DNA of 64,000 bases from Flavobacteriaceae bacterium (GTDB lineage: Bacteria > Bacteroidota > Bacteroidia > Flavobacteriales > Flavobacteriaceae), in assembly GCA_947451525.1 (NCBI GenBank), contig CANFZM010000002.1:1-64000 (forward strand). Reading direction: 5' to 3'. The notes under the pieces are model-generated. The model did not search any database and had not been told where the DNA came from. It was given only the letters and a program-made list of their open reading frames with translations. Positions within the stretch are counted from its first letter, which is position 1. Every line of letters starts with the position of its first letter. Shown one piece after another: positions 17,317 through 25,960 of the stretch. Both the position numbers and the translations under genes were made by a program.

Positions 17317-18102
17317 ATGAATCAACCGTTAGCATACGTTCATCCAGGCGCCAAAATCGCTAAAAATGTTGTAATTGAACCTTTTACAACTATTCATAAT
17401 AATGTGGAAATTGGTGAAGGAACTTGGATAGGTTCTAATGTAACCATCATGGAAGGCGCTCGAATTGGTAAAAATTGTAATATTTTTCCTGGAGCCGTAA
17501 TCTCTGCAGTACCACAAGATTTAAAATTTGGAGGAGAAGATTCTCTTGCAATTATTGGCGATAATACTACAGTTAGAGAATGCGTTACCATCAACAGAGG
17601 AACTATCGCATCTGGCCAAACTAAGATTGGAAGTAATTGTCTAATCATGGCAACAGCACATATTGCTCACGATTGTCACATTGGTGATAATGCCATTATT
17701 GTAAATGGTGTAGCATTAGCTGGACACGTAATTGTAGGAAATTATGCCATCATTGGCGGATTGGCTGCTTTGCACCAATTTATTCATGTAGGTGATCATG
17801 CTATGATTTCCGGTGGATCTTTAGTTCGTAAAGACGTTCCCCCTTATACTAAAGCAGCAAAAGAGCCTTTATCTTATGTAGGTATCAACTCGGTTGGTTT
17901 AAGAAGAAGAGGTTTTACTTCCGAAAAAATTAGAGAAATTCAAGATATATACAGAATTCTATACCAAAAAAACTATAATACTTCTCAAGCAGTTGGGATT
18001 ATTGAAGGCGAAATGGCAGCATCTCCAGAACGTGATGAAATATTAGACTTTATCAAAAATTCTTCTCGTGGTATCATGAAAGGATATTCTGGGGGATATT
18101 AG
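17317..18102 (+). CDS. lpxA: Acyl-ACP--UDP-N-acetylglucosamine O-acyltransferase
   Basis: First step of lipid A synthesis. The 261-residue protein has the LpxA beta-helix opening (LAYVHPGAKIAKNVVIEPFTTI), the family-specific VSAVPQDLKFGGE loop, the catalytic histidine in ATAHIAHDCHIGDN, and a C-terminal helical domain. It lies after lpxC/fabZ and before efp on the same strand. Confidence 0.97.
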   Translation: MNQPLAYVHPGAKIAKNVVIEPFTTIHNNVEIGEGTWIGSNVTIMEGARIGKNCNIFPGAVISAVPQDLKFGGEDSLAIIGDNTTVRECVTINRGTIASGQTKIGSNCLIMATAHIAHDCHIGDNAIIVNGVALAGHVIVGNYAIIGGLAALHQFIHVGDHAMISGGSLVRKDVPPYTKAAKEPLSYVGINSVGLRRRGFTSEKIREIQDIYRILYQKNYNTSQAVGIIEGEMAASPERDEILDFIKNSSRGIMKGYSGGY

Positions 18103-18180
18103 TTTTTAGTATTCAGTGGTCAGTTTTCAGTGATCAGATAAAAAATAAGCAAATAAACAATAACAATAAACACATTAAAA

Positions 18181-18747
18181 ATGGCATCTACTTCAGATAT
18201 TAGAAACGGATTATGTATTAAATTCAATCACGATATTTATAAAATCATTGAATTCCTTCACGTTAAACCAGGAAAAGGGCCTGCTTTCGTAAGAACCAAA
18301 TTAAAAAGTTTAACTAACGGAAAAGTATTGGATAATACTTTTTCTGCAGGTCATAAAATTGAAGATATTCGTGTGGAAACACAAACGTTTCAGTATTTAT
18401 ATGCTGAGGGTGAATTATATCATTTTATGAACACCGAATCGTATGAACAAATTACATTAGATAAGAAAATTCTAGATGCTCCAGATTTATTAAAAGAAGG
18501 AACAATAGTTATGGTTCAAATTAATACTGAAACGGACATGCCTATTTCGGTAGACATGCCAGCATCAATTGTATTAGAAGTTACTTATGCTGAGCCAGGT
18601 GTTAAAGGTAATACAGCAACTAATGCTACAAAACCTGCTAAAGTTGAAACTGGTGCATCCGTAAACGTCCCTTTATTTATTAATGAAGGAGATAAAATCA
18701 AAATTGATACAGCTACTGGTAACTACATGGAACGCGTTAAAGAATAG
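18181..18747 (+). CDS. efp: Elongation factor P
   Basis: Ribosome-binding factor that relieves stalling at polyproline stretches. The 188 residues form the usual three beta-barrel domains. The modification loop of domain I reads KPGKGPAFVRTKLKSL, with Lys as the loop-tip residue, and the C-terminal domain ends GDKIKIDTATGNYMERVKE. It is positioned between lpxA and an lpxD paralogue, a conserved neighbourhood in flavobacteria. The short spacers on either side contain TTCAGT-type microrepeats. Confidence 0.97.
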   Translation: MASTSDIRNGLCIKFNHDIYKIIEFLHVKPGKGPAFVRTKLKSLTNGKVLDNTFSAGHKIEDIRVETQTFQYLYAEGELYHFMNTESYEQITLDKKILDAPDLLKEGTIVMVQINTETDMPISVDMPASIVLEVTYAEPGVKGNTATNATKPAKVETGASVNVPLFINEGDKIKIDTATGNYMERVKE

Positions 18748-18809
18748 TTTTAGTGAGCATTATTCAGATAATACTGAATACTGAGCACTAATTACGGAAT
18801 ACTAAAATT

Positions 18810-19739
18810 ATGAAATTCAACAAAACCCATACTTTAAAAGAAATTGCAACTATTATCAACTGTAACTATGTTGGTGATGCAAATTTTTCGGTTACTGGAA
18901 TGAATGAGATTCATGTGGTTACTGCTGGAGATATTGTTTTTGTGGACCATCCAAAATACTACGATAAAGCATTACAATCTGCCGCAACTGTAGTTTTAAT
19001 CAATAAAGAAGTAGATTGTCCTGAAGGAAAAGCGTTGCTAATTTCAAACGATCCTTTTAGAGATTTCAATAAACTTACCAATCATTTTAGACCTTTTACT
19101 GCTGCTAATGTTTCGGTTTCTGAATCGGCAGTAATAGGACTAGGGACAGTAATTCAACCCAATTGTTTTATTGGTCATAATGTGACTATAGGTAGCGATT
19201 GTATTATCCATTCTAATGTTTCCATTTATGATAATTGTGTAATTGGAGATAACGTAATTATTCAAGCAGGAACTATTCTTGGAGCCGATGCTTTTTATTA
19301 TAAAAAAAGAGCAGAAGGTTTTGATCAACTCCTTTCAGGAGGAAGAGTGGTTATTGAAAATAACGTTGGAATTGGAGCGCTATGCACCATTGACAAAGGG
19401 GTTACAGGTGACACTACTATTGGAGAAGGAACAAAAATTGACAATCAAGTGCATGTTGGTCACGATACCGTTATTGGTAAAAAATGTCTTATTGCTGCCC
19501 AAACCGGTATTGCTGGTTGCGTAATTGTAGAAGATGAAGTTACCCTTTGGGGACAAGTAGGAACTACTAGTGGCATCACTATTGGTGCGAAAGCAGTAAT
19601 TTTGGGACAAACCGGAGTAACCAAATCGGTTGAAGGTGGTAAATCTTATTTTGGAACTCCAATTGAAGAGTCTCGAGAAAAATTAAAACAATTGGCTTAT
19701 ATCAAACGTATTCCGGAACTTTTAAAAAATCTTAAGTAA
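18810..19739 (+). CDS. Second LpxD-like acyltransferase
   Basis: 309 residues of hexapeptide-repeat beta-helix with an N-terminal LpxD-type domain (GDIVFVDHPKYY). It keeps a histidine at the catalytic position (NQVHVGHDTVIGKK). It is shorter than the first LpxD (339 residues) and its domain I sequence is divergent. It may be a second N-acyltransferase with another chain length or a UDP-sugar transferase; the sequence cannot decide. Its stop codon overlaps the next start (TAATG). Confidence 0.85.
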   Translation: MKFNKTHTLKEIATIINCNYVGDANFSVTGMNEIHVVTAGDIVFVDHPKYYDKALQSAATVVLINKEVDCPEGKALLISNDPFRDFNKLTNHFRPFTAANVSVSESAVIGLGTVIQPNCFIGHNVTIGSDCIIHSNVSIYDNCVIGDNVIIQAGTILGADAFYYKKRAEGFDQLLSGGRVVIENNVGIGALCTIDKGVTGDTTIGEGTKIDNQVHVGHDTVIGKKCLIAAQTGIAGCVIVEDEVTLWGQVGTTSGITIGAKAVILGQTGVTKSVEGGKSYFGTPIEESREKLKQLAYIKRIPELLKNLK

Positions 19740-20101
19740 TGACTCCAAAAGAACTAGTTTTAGATTTTTATAAAAATGATGTGATTTTAAATCAATCGGA
19801 AGTAAATGAATTTTTGCATCCCGATTTAATCATTGAATGGAACAGCAGTAAAGGTTTCGTTCAAATGGATAGAAACGATGTTTTAAATCTAACATTAGAA
19901 TTAAAAAAAGCATATACACGTTCCAAAATGCGAATAACCCATGTAATTGAAGAAGGTGCTATGGTATCTATTCGTTATTCCCATTTTGTAAAGACATTTG
20001 AAAACCCAAGAGAGGAAATGCTTTTGGCACATTTTTTTGTAATTTGGGAAGTCAAAGACAATAAATTGTACCGTGGATACCAAATGAGTCAATTCAATTA
20101 A
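19739..20101 (+). CDS. NTF2-like (SnoaL-type) small protein
   Basis: 120 residues with the NTF2-like cone fold pattern: an N-terminal helix pair (ELVLDFYKNDVILNQSEVNEFLHPDLIIEW), then alternating strands ending in HFFVIWEVKDNKLYRGYQMSQ. It overlaps the stop of the LpxD-like gene by one base, so it is translated from the same message. No catalytic residues can be assigned. Confidence 0.8.
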   Translation: MTPKELVLDFYKNDVILNQSEVNEFLHPDLIIEWNSSKGFVQMDRNDVLNLTLELKKAYTRSKMRITHVIEEGAMVSIRYSHFVKTFENPREEMLLAHFFVIWEVKDNKLYRGYQMSQFN

Positions 20102-20175
20102 AAACATATATAGAAATTTAGCAAGATTTAGTTAAAAAACTAATTACTAATGGCTAATTACTAATTACTATTTTA

Positions 20176-20183
20176 TACTTTTG
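20176..20183 (+). promoter_or_regulatory. -7 box upstream of sucD
   Basis: TACTTTTG fits TAnnTTTG, 37 bp before the ATG. No clear -33 box. Confidence 0.4.
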
Positions 20184-20220
20184 CAACACAAAAAATTAAA
20201 CACAATATAATATACATATC

Positions 20221-21093
20221 ATGAGCGTTTTAGTTAATAAAGATTCAAAAATAATAGTTCAAGGATTTACTGGAAGCGAAGGAACTTTCCACGCACAGCA
20301 AATGATTGAATACGGAACTAACGTAGTAGGTGGTGTAACACCAGGAAAAGGTGGTTCAACTCACCTTGATCGTCCTGTTTTTAACACCGTTAAAGATGCT
20401 GTTGAAAAAGCAGGTGCCGATACTACTATCATTTTTGTACCACCAGCTTTTGCTGCAGATGCAATTATGGAAGCTGCCGATGCAGGTATTAAAGTAATCA
20501 TCTGTATTACAGAAGGTATTCCAGTTGCCGATATGATTAAAGCATATGCTTATATTAAAGATAGAGAATGTAGATTAATAGGTCCTAACTGCCCGGGAGT
20601 GATTACTCCAGGAGAAGCAAAAGTTGGTATTATGCCAGGTTTTGTTTTCGAAAAAGGAACTGTTGGAATTGTTTCTAAATCAGGAACATTAACTTATGAA
20701 GCTGCAGACCAAGTAGTAAAACAAGGTTTAGGAATTACTACAGCAATCGGTATTGGTGGAGATCCAATTATTGGAACTACTACAAAAGAAGCTGTAGAAT
20801 TGTTAATGAACGATCCAGAAACTAATTGTATCGTTATGATTGGAGAAATTGGTGGTCAACTAGAAGCAGATGCTGCTAAATGGATTAAAGCCGATGGTAA
20901 CCGTAAACCAGTTATTGGATTTATTGCTGGTGAAACTGCTCCTAAAGGTCGTACAATGGGTCATGCTGGTGCGATTGTTGGTGGTGCTGATGATACTGCA
21001 GAAGCTAAAAAACGTATCATGAGAGAATGTGGTATTCACGTAGTGGATTCACCTGCTGAAATTGGTAAAAAAGTAAAAGAAGTTTTAGGATAG
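20221..21093 (+). CDS. sucD: Succinate-CoA ligase (ADP-forming), alpha subunit
   Basis: TCA-cycle enzyme that couples succinyl-CoA cleavage to nucleoside triphosphate synthesis; it needs the beta subunit SucC, which is not adjacent. The 290 residues show the CoA-binding [35 protein letters not shown], and the phosphohistidine loop [17 protein letters not shown]. It has its own terminator, whose sequence is repeated after the next small gene. Confidence 0.97.
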   Translation: MSVLVNKDSKIIVQGFTGSEGTFHAQQMIEYGTNVVGGVTPGKGGSTHLDRPVFNTVKDAVEKAGADTTIIFVPPAFAADAIMEAADAGIKVIICITEGIPVADMIKAYAYIKDRECRLIGPNCPGVITPGEAKVGIMPGFVFEKGTVGIVSKSGTLTYEAADQVVKQGLGITTAIGIGGDPIIGTTTKEAVELLMNDPETNCIVMIGEIGGQLEADAAKWIKADGNRKPVIGFIAGETAPKGRTMGHAGAIVGGADDTAEAKKRIMRECGIHVVDSPAEIGKKVKEVLG

Positions 21094-21118
21094 TTAAATG
21101 TCCATTCAAATATAAAGA

Positions 21119-21148
21119 AGCTCTACTGTTAAGTAGGGCTTTTTTTTG
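21119..21148 (+). terminator. Terminator of sucD (copy 1 of 2)
   Basis: Stem AGCTCTACT / AGTAGGGCT with loop GTTA and an 8-T run. The identical hairpin with its flanking GA and GTGT recurs at 21496-21523. Confidence 0.92.
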
Positions 21149-21181
21149 TGTTAATTTTTAAAAATCTAAAACTATTTTTTT

Positions 21182-21189
21182 TATTTTTG
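21182..21189 (+). promoter_or_regulatory. -7 box of the small coiled-coil gene
   Basis: TATTTTTG fits TAnnTTTG, 17 bp before the ATG at 21207, so the gene has its own promoter downstream of the sucD terminator. Confidence 0.45.
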
Positions 21190-21206
21190 TTTTAAATTAT
21201 ACTACC

Positions 21207-21470
21207 ATGATCAATATAACTAGTATAGAAATGTATAACATACTCAAAATAAAGCTTGGCGAAAAAGAAGCAAAAGCTCTTACAGAGTATGTGGAAAGTC
21301 ATGTGGAAAAATCTTTTGAAAAAGAAATAGATAGACTGGCTACCAAAGAAGATTTGCTTGCATTGCGAGTAGAATTAAAAGATCAAAAAGCAGAAATAAT
21401 AAAATGGATGTTTATTTTTTGGATCGGACAAGTAGCGGTTACTTTGGCTATTGTATTTTTCAGAAAATAA
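21207..21470 (+). CDS. Small coiled-coil membrane-anchored protein
   Basis: 87 residues: an N-terminal helical region, a heptad-like segment (VEKSFEKEIDRLATKEDLLALRVELKDQKAEI), then one C-terminal transmembrane helix (WMFIFWIGQVAVTLAIVFF). This resembles the DUF1640/CCDC90-like small proteins that recur in Bacteroidetes. A toxin or membrane-scaffold role has no support here. The gene lies between two copies of the sucD terminator. Confidence 0.75.
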   Translation: MINITSIEMYNILKIKLGEKEAKALTEYVESHVEKSFEKEIDRLATKEDLLALRVELKDQKAEIIKWMFIFWIGQVAVTLAIVFFRK

Positions 21471-21495
21471 ATATTAAAAAGTAAAATATTTTTGA

Positions 21496-21523
21496 AGCTC
21501 TACTGTTAAGTAGGGCTTTTTTT
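21496..21523 (+). terminator. Terminator after small coiled-coil gene (copy 2 of 2)
   Basis: Identical stem, loop and T run to the sucD terminator at 21119-21148. The shared block GAAGCTCTACTGTTAAGTAG continues into the T run and GTGT. Confidence 0.92.
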
Positions 21524-21651
21524 GTGTAAAATTATGAATTTAATATTTTAAAAATCATGGAGTGAGAAATTCACAAAAATTTGCAAATAAACGAGTTATA
21601 CAAATACTATATTGATTTAATGAAATAAATTTGTGTTATAAAATTTGAATT

Positions 21652-22623
21652 ATGGATAACGTTTATATAAAAGGAACAGGATCTTATGCTCCAGAAAATG
21701 TGGTTAAAAACGATTTTTTTGACGCAATTGGTTCTTCCGATGAATGGATATACTCCAAACTAGGTATAAAAGAAAGAAGAATTTCTACTGGTGAAGTAAC
21801 AAGTGATTTGGCATACAAAGCAGGATTAAAAGCAATTGAAAATGCTAATTTAACTGTAGATGATATTGATTTAATTATTGTAGCCACAACTACTCCCGAT
21901 AGGCCAGCACCTTCCTGTGCTTGCTTTGTTCAAGACAAATTAAAGGCACACAAAGCCGTAGCATTTGATGTTTCGGCAGTTTGTTCGGGTGCGTTGTTTA
22001 GTATTGCAATTGGGGTACAGTTTGTAAAAACGGGCATGTACAAAAATGTTTTGGTTATTGGTGCCGATACCTTCTCGAGTATTATCGATTGGGAACGTCG
22101 GGATGCCGTTTTCTTCGGAGATGGAGCAGGAGCATTAGTGCTTTCGGCCACCAAAGAAGATAAAGGATTTATCGATTTTAATTTGCATTCGGATGGTGAA
22201 GGAAAAGAGCATTTTACGGTTCTTGCTGGTGGTTCTGAAAATCCTGCTACTGCACAAACGGTTGCCAATAAAATGCACTATTTTAAAATGAATGGCAAAG
22301 AAGTTTACGATACTGCTACCAAAGTAGTTCCTATAAGTATCAACGAAATCTTAGCAAAAAACAACTTGACTATTGATGCTGTCGATTTTATGTTGCCGCA
22401 CCAACCAAGCATTCGAATACTGAAAGAAATTGCCGAAAAAGTAAATCTTCCTTTTGAAAAAGTAAAAACCAATATGGATCGTTATGCCAATACATCCGGC
22501 GGTACGGTTCCAATAATATTGGATGAAGTGCACCGAAATAACGAATTCAATACTGGAGATATTCTACTCTTTGCTGCAGTAGGAGCAGGGTGGACTTGGG
22601 GAACCGCATTATACAAATGGTAA
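21652..22623 (+). CDS. fabH: Beta-ketoacyl-ACP synthase III
   Basis: Starts fatty-acid synthesis by condensing an acyl-CoA with malonyl-ACP. The 323 residues contain the full Cys-His-Asn triad: C111 in AVCSGALF, H250 in LPHQPSIRI, N280 in YANTSGGT, plus FFGDGAGA and the GAGWTWG end. fabI follows 30 bp later, so the two form a small fatty-acid operon. It is not close to an acpP or rpmF-plsX block, so it may be one of several FabH paralogues. Confidence 0.94.
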   Translation: MDNVYIKGTGSYAPENVVKNDFFDAIGSSDEWIYSKLGIKERRISTGEVTSDLAYKAGLKAIENANLTVDDIDLIIVATTTPDRPAPSCACFVQDKLKAHKAVAFDVSAVCSGALFSIAIGVQFVKTGMYKNVLVIGADTFSSIIDWERRDAVFFGDGAGALVLSATKEDKGFIDFNLHSDGEGKEHFTVLAGGSENPATAQTVANKMHYFKMNGKEVYDTATKVVPISINEILAKNNLTIDAVDFMLPHQPSIRILKEIAEKVNLPFEKVKTNMDRYANTSGGTVPIILDEVHRNNEFNTGDILLFAAVGAGWTWGTALYKW

Positions 22624-22653
22624 AATTAGTTTAACAAATAAAATTTAATTGCA

Positions 22654-23475
22654 ATGTTTACAAATAAAACTTTTTTGATTACAGGAATAGCCGACGAAAA
22701 TTCTTTAGCAATGTTCGTTGCCAAAAAAATTATTCAAAATGGCGGTAAGGTGGTTTGCACCGGACTTGGAGTAAGTGAATTCCACACCAATTTATCCGAA
22801 AAAGCAACCCAATTTTTGAATAATAACTTTGAAGATTTTAAACAATCCGTTCAAAAAGAATTAGGTACTGTTTCAACTGAAATTTTGGACGTTACTTTGG
22901 ATGCCAACATAGATTCTTTTGCCCAAAAATTAAAAGAGAAAAATATAAAATTAGATGGATTTTTACATGCTATTGCAATGGATAAAACCATTCGAAAAAA
23001 AGAAGTAAAACCATTATTGGAAGTTACTAAAGACGAGTTTTGTGACACTATGGAAGTTTCTGCATTTTCTCTTATCCGAATTGCACATTACTTATACAAG
23101 TACAATATTATACAACCGGGTTCTTCTATTTGTTCTTTAAGTTATATTGCTGCTGCAAAAGTTACGTTCCATCCGTATCGAAATATGAGTATTGCCAAAG
23201 CGGCTTTAGAGCGCATCACTATTGAATTGGCTGATGAATTAGGACGTAAAAATGGTACTCGTGTAAATGCCATTCGATTTTCTCCATATATGGGAAGCAA
23301 GGCTGGAACTGCAACATTAAATCAAGAAGATTTTGATACTGCCAATAAATTAAGCCCTTTAGGCAATGCAACTCCCGAAGATTTAGCCAATGAAGTAATT
23401 CATTTATTCCGACCTAACGGAAGAATTACTGGAGAAATTCGACATGTAGATGGTGGATATAATATTATGGGATAA
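22654..23475 (+). CDS. fabI: Enoyl-ACP reductase, FabI-type SDR
   Basis: Final reduction of each fatty-acid elongation cycle. The 273 residues begin with the FabI form of the dinucleotide-binding loop (LITGIADENSLAM) and carry Y164 and the catalytic pair Y175-x6-K182 (HPYRNMSIAKAALE), with INAIRFSP-like and GEIRHVDGGYNIMG ends. It is more divergent than housekeeping FabI in the middle third, so a specialised reductase remains possible. Co-directional with fabH, 30 bp apart. Confidence 0.87.
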   Translation: MFTNKTFLITGIADENSLAMFVAKKIIQNGGKVVCTGLGVSEFHTNLSEKATQFLNNNFEDFKQSVQKELGTVSTEILDVTLDANIDSFAQKLKEKNIKLDGFLHAIAMDKTIRKKEVKPLLEVTKDEFCDTMEVSAFSLIRIAHYLYKYNIIQPGSSICSLSYIAAAKVTFHPYRNMSIAKAALERITIELADELGRKNGTRVNAIRFSPYMGSKAGTATLNQEDFDTANKLSPLGNATPEDLANEVIHLFRPNGRITGEIRHVDGGYNIMG

Positions 23476-23487
23476 AATAATTTAAAC

Positions 23488-23533
23488 TACAAATTCGCAA
23501 ATTATATCAATAAATAGTATTTGCGAATTTGTA
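23488..23533. terminator. Hairpin after fabI
   Basis: A perfect 15-bp stem, TACAAATTCGCAAAT (23488-23502) with ATTTGCGAATTTGTA (23519-23533), and a 16-base loop. It lacks a long T run, so it may stabilise the 3' end rather than terminate alone. Confidence 0.6.
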
Positions 23534-23536
23534 ATT

Positions 23537-23724
23537 ATTAACCCGTTGGGTGTAATTAGATTTAATTATATAAAACTACAAATACAGATCAGTTATAAGT
23601 TTTTTTTGTCATTTCGAGGAACGAGAAATCACATTTCGTGTATTTATTATGTGATTCCTCCTTTGTCGGAATGACAAAACAATAATTTTTTCAATTTTTA
23701 AGCAATTGCACCCAACGAGTTAAT
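23537..23724. repeat. MITE-like element with nested inverted repeats
   Basis: The terminal inverted repeats are 21 bp with two mismatches: ATTAACCCGTTGGGTGTAAT at the left, and the right end reads back as ATTAACTCGTTGGGTGCAAT. Inside, a second inverted repeat (23604-23679) begins TTTTGTCATTTCGAGGAACG and ends CGGAATGACAAAA. No coding sequence is present. The inner module recurs at 32149-32228 and in degenerate form near 40092-40195 and 11156. Confidence 0.8.
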
Positions 23725-23740
23725 TATTATTATTTAGGTA

Positions 23741-24931
23741 CTAATTAAGAAATGGATTGGACCATTTAGCATCTGTATAAACAGCAGTTCCAGATAATGT
23801 TTTGATGAATGCAATAACCGAATTTACTTCCGTAGAGGTTAAATGCAATTGTTGTCCTATTCCTGTTGGATTTAGTTTTTGATCCAAATTCGTATTTCCA
23901 GGAGCAACTGTAATCGTTCCATAATGACCAATAACTTGTTGTAAAGTACTGAAAACTCCTGTATGCATCATAGGTCCATTTAAGGTTCCATTAGGTTTTA
24001 CAAGATTTCGTAAGGATGGAGCTCTGGTAACAGTAAGATCAATTCCTGTACCACTTATAGTTCCAATTACTCCATTGTTATGGGAATTTATAGAAATGTC
24101 AAACTCAGGTGCTTTATGACATTGTGCACAACCCAATCCTCCTGAAATTCGGTTTCCGGTAGTATCAAAAACAGGTGTTGTTAAAAATAAATTTTTACCA
24201 TCATTTTCTTCATTTGTAAAATTAGGAAAAATAGCACTATCAGTTGCAACTTGACTTCTACCAGCATCGTATTTAGAATCAAAGGATTGAATGCTTTTTA
24301 TAAATTGAGCCAATGCCAATTGCATTTTACTTTCGGTGATTTCTTCAGTACCATAAACAAATTTAAATAACTCTTTATAATATCCAATGGCACTTAATTT
24401 TGTTACTAAATCAGTAATACTTAAATCTCCATTAAGGCTGCTATAGCCCATTTCATCATGATTTTTTATTGGCATGGTGGTTTGCATTTCTAAAGAAGTA
24501 GCTCTTTCATCCCAAAAGAATTTAAATTCAGAAGCAAAACGAGTATTAATAAGTCGCATTGAATGTCTTGCAGTGGTTCCGTTTGCTCCAATACTTGCTA
24601 CTGCAACATCACTAAAAGCATTAGCTTGTTGGTGACAAGAAGAACATGAAATTGTATTATTGAACGATAAATTTTTATCATAAAATAAAACTCTTCCTAA
24701 TGTTGCACCTTTATTTGTAATAGAATTACCTAGAGTTGTATTATCTTTAGTAATATACGATGGCACAGTTTGCCCTGCATAATCAATTAGATTATCTAAA
24801 TCTATGGTAGTACCAAAAGCGGCTTTTACATTTGGATAATTACTAATAGCTTGATAGTTATCTTCCGATTTACTACATGAAAAAATTAACGTACTGATTA
24901 GCAGTAAACTAAAAACTCTAATTGATTTCAT
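23741..24931 (-). CDS. Di-heme cytochrome c peroxidase (MauG/CCP family), lipoprotein
   Basis: Periplasmic di-heme enzyme that usually reduces hydrogen peroxide with electrons from cytochrome c. The 396 residues start with a lipoprotein signal (LLLISTLIFSCSKSEDN). The two heme-binding motifs are CSSCH near residue 97 and CAQCH near 272. LGRVLFYDKNLSFNNTISC, a DERATSLEMQTTMPI-like block and MHTGVFSTLQQVIGHYG are typical of the family. It stands alone on the minus strand next to the MITE-like element. Confidence 0.93.
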   Translation of the reverse strand: MKSIRVFSLLLISTLIFSCSKSEDNYQAISNYPNVKAAFGTTIDLDNLIDYAGQTVPSYITKDNTTLGNSITNKGATLGRVLFYDKNLSFNNTISCSSCHQQANAFSDVAVASIGANGTTARHSMRLINTRFASEFKFFWDERATSLEMQTTMPIKNHDEMGYSSLNGDLSITDLVTKLSAIGYYKELFKFVYGTEEITESKMQLALAQFIKSIQSFDSKYDAGRSQVATDSAIFPNFTNEENDGKNLFLTTPVFDTTGNRISGGLGCAQCHKAPEFDISINSHNNGVIGTISGTGIDLTVTRAPSLRNLVKPNGTLNGPMMHTGVFSTLQQVIGHYGTITVAPGNTNLDQKLNPTGIGQQLHLTSTEVNSVIAFIKTLSGTAVYTDAKWSNPFLN

Positions 24932-25128
24932 AAATAATTATTTGTTCGTAAATATAATAAAAGAAATTATATTTCATATTTATTAGGTAGTTTCCAATGC
25001 AAAAAAGATTGATTCTTAATTGTTTATCCAAACCTATATCCAATTAGTATTTCTATTCAATTGTAAGTAACTTTATTATTAGCATAAAATTAGCGGAATT
25101 CAAGCTTATTAACTTAAATTGTATTTCT

Positions 25129-25136
25129 TATATTTG
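25129..25136 (+). promoter_or_regulatory. -7 box of fabG
   Basis: TATATTTG, 33 bp before the ATG at 25170; it lies inside the track's extended ORF and supports the shorter start. Confidence 0.5.
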
Positions 25137-25169
25137 CAAAGCAATAAACAAATAAATACTATTATAGAT

Positions 25170-25916
25170 ATGAAATTATTGGAAGGAAAAGTAGCGATTA
25201 TAACTGGAGCAAGTCGCGGAATTGGAAGTGGAATTGCAAAAGTATTTGCACAACACGGTGCCAACGTAGCGTTTACTTATAGTGCTTCTGCAGAATCTGC
25301 TTTGGTTTTAGAAAATGAGCTAAATGCTTTAGGAATTAAAGCAAAAGGATATAAATCGAATGCTGCTGATTTTAATGAAGCGCAAAAATTGGTTGACGAT
25401 GTAATGGCCGATTTTGGTACTGTAGACGTTTTGATTAACAATGCCGGAATTACCAAAGATAATTTACTTATGAGAATGAGTGAAGAAGATTTTGATAAAG
25501 TAATTGAAATCAACTTGAAGTCGGTATTTAATATGACTAAAGCGGTACAAAAAATCATGCTTAAAAACCGTAAAGGTTCTATAGTAAATATGAGTAGTGT
25601 AGTAGGAGTGAAGGGTAATGCCGGACAATCTAACTATGCAGCTTCCAAAGCTGGAATGATTGGTTTTACCAAATCTATTGCTTTAGAATTAGGTTCAAGA
25701 AATATTCGTTGTAATGCTATTGCACCTGGATTTATTGAAACCGAAATGACTGCCAAATTAAACGAAGATGTGGTGCAAGGTTGGAGAGATTCTATTCCAT
25801 TAAAACGCGGTGGAACTCCCGAAGACGTTGCTAATGCTTGTCTTTTCTTTGCTTCCGATATGAGTGCTTATGTTTCTGGGCAAGTTATGAACGTTTGCGG
25901 AGGAATGCTTACCTAA
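25170..25916 (+). CDS. fabG: 3-oxoacyl-ACP reductase
   Basis: NADPH-dependent ketoreductase of fatty-acid elongation. The track ORF begins at 25119 with a non-ATG codon upstream of the -7 box; I use the ATG at 25170, which gives MKLLEGKVAIITGASRGIG and 248 residues, the normal FabG length. NNAG at 90-93, catalytic serine near S143, and Y156-x3-K160 in NYAASKAG are present, with the C-terminal SAYVSGQVMNVCGGM. It follows no other fab gene directly. Confidence 0.95.
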   Translation: MKLLEGKVAIITGASRGIGSGIAKVFAQHGANVAFTYSASAESALVLENELNALGIKAKGYKSNAADFNEAQKLVDDVMADFGTVDVLINNAGITKDNLLMRMSEEDFDKVIEINLKSVFNMTKAVQKIMLKNRKGSIVNMSSVVGVKGNAGQSNYAASKAGMIGFTKSIALELGSRNIRCNAIAPGFIETEMTAKLNEDVVQGWRDSIPLKRGGTPEDVANACLFFASDMSAYVSGQVMNVCGGMLT

Positions 25917-25960
25917 TATTGAGTTTTAAGCATTAAAGAATTATTATTTAGATACTACAC

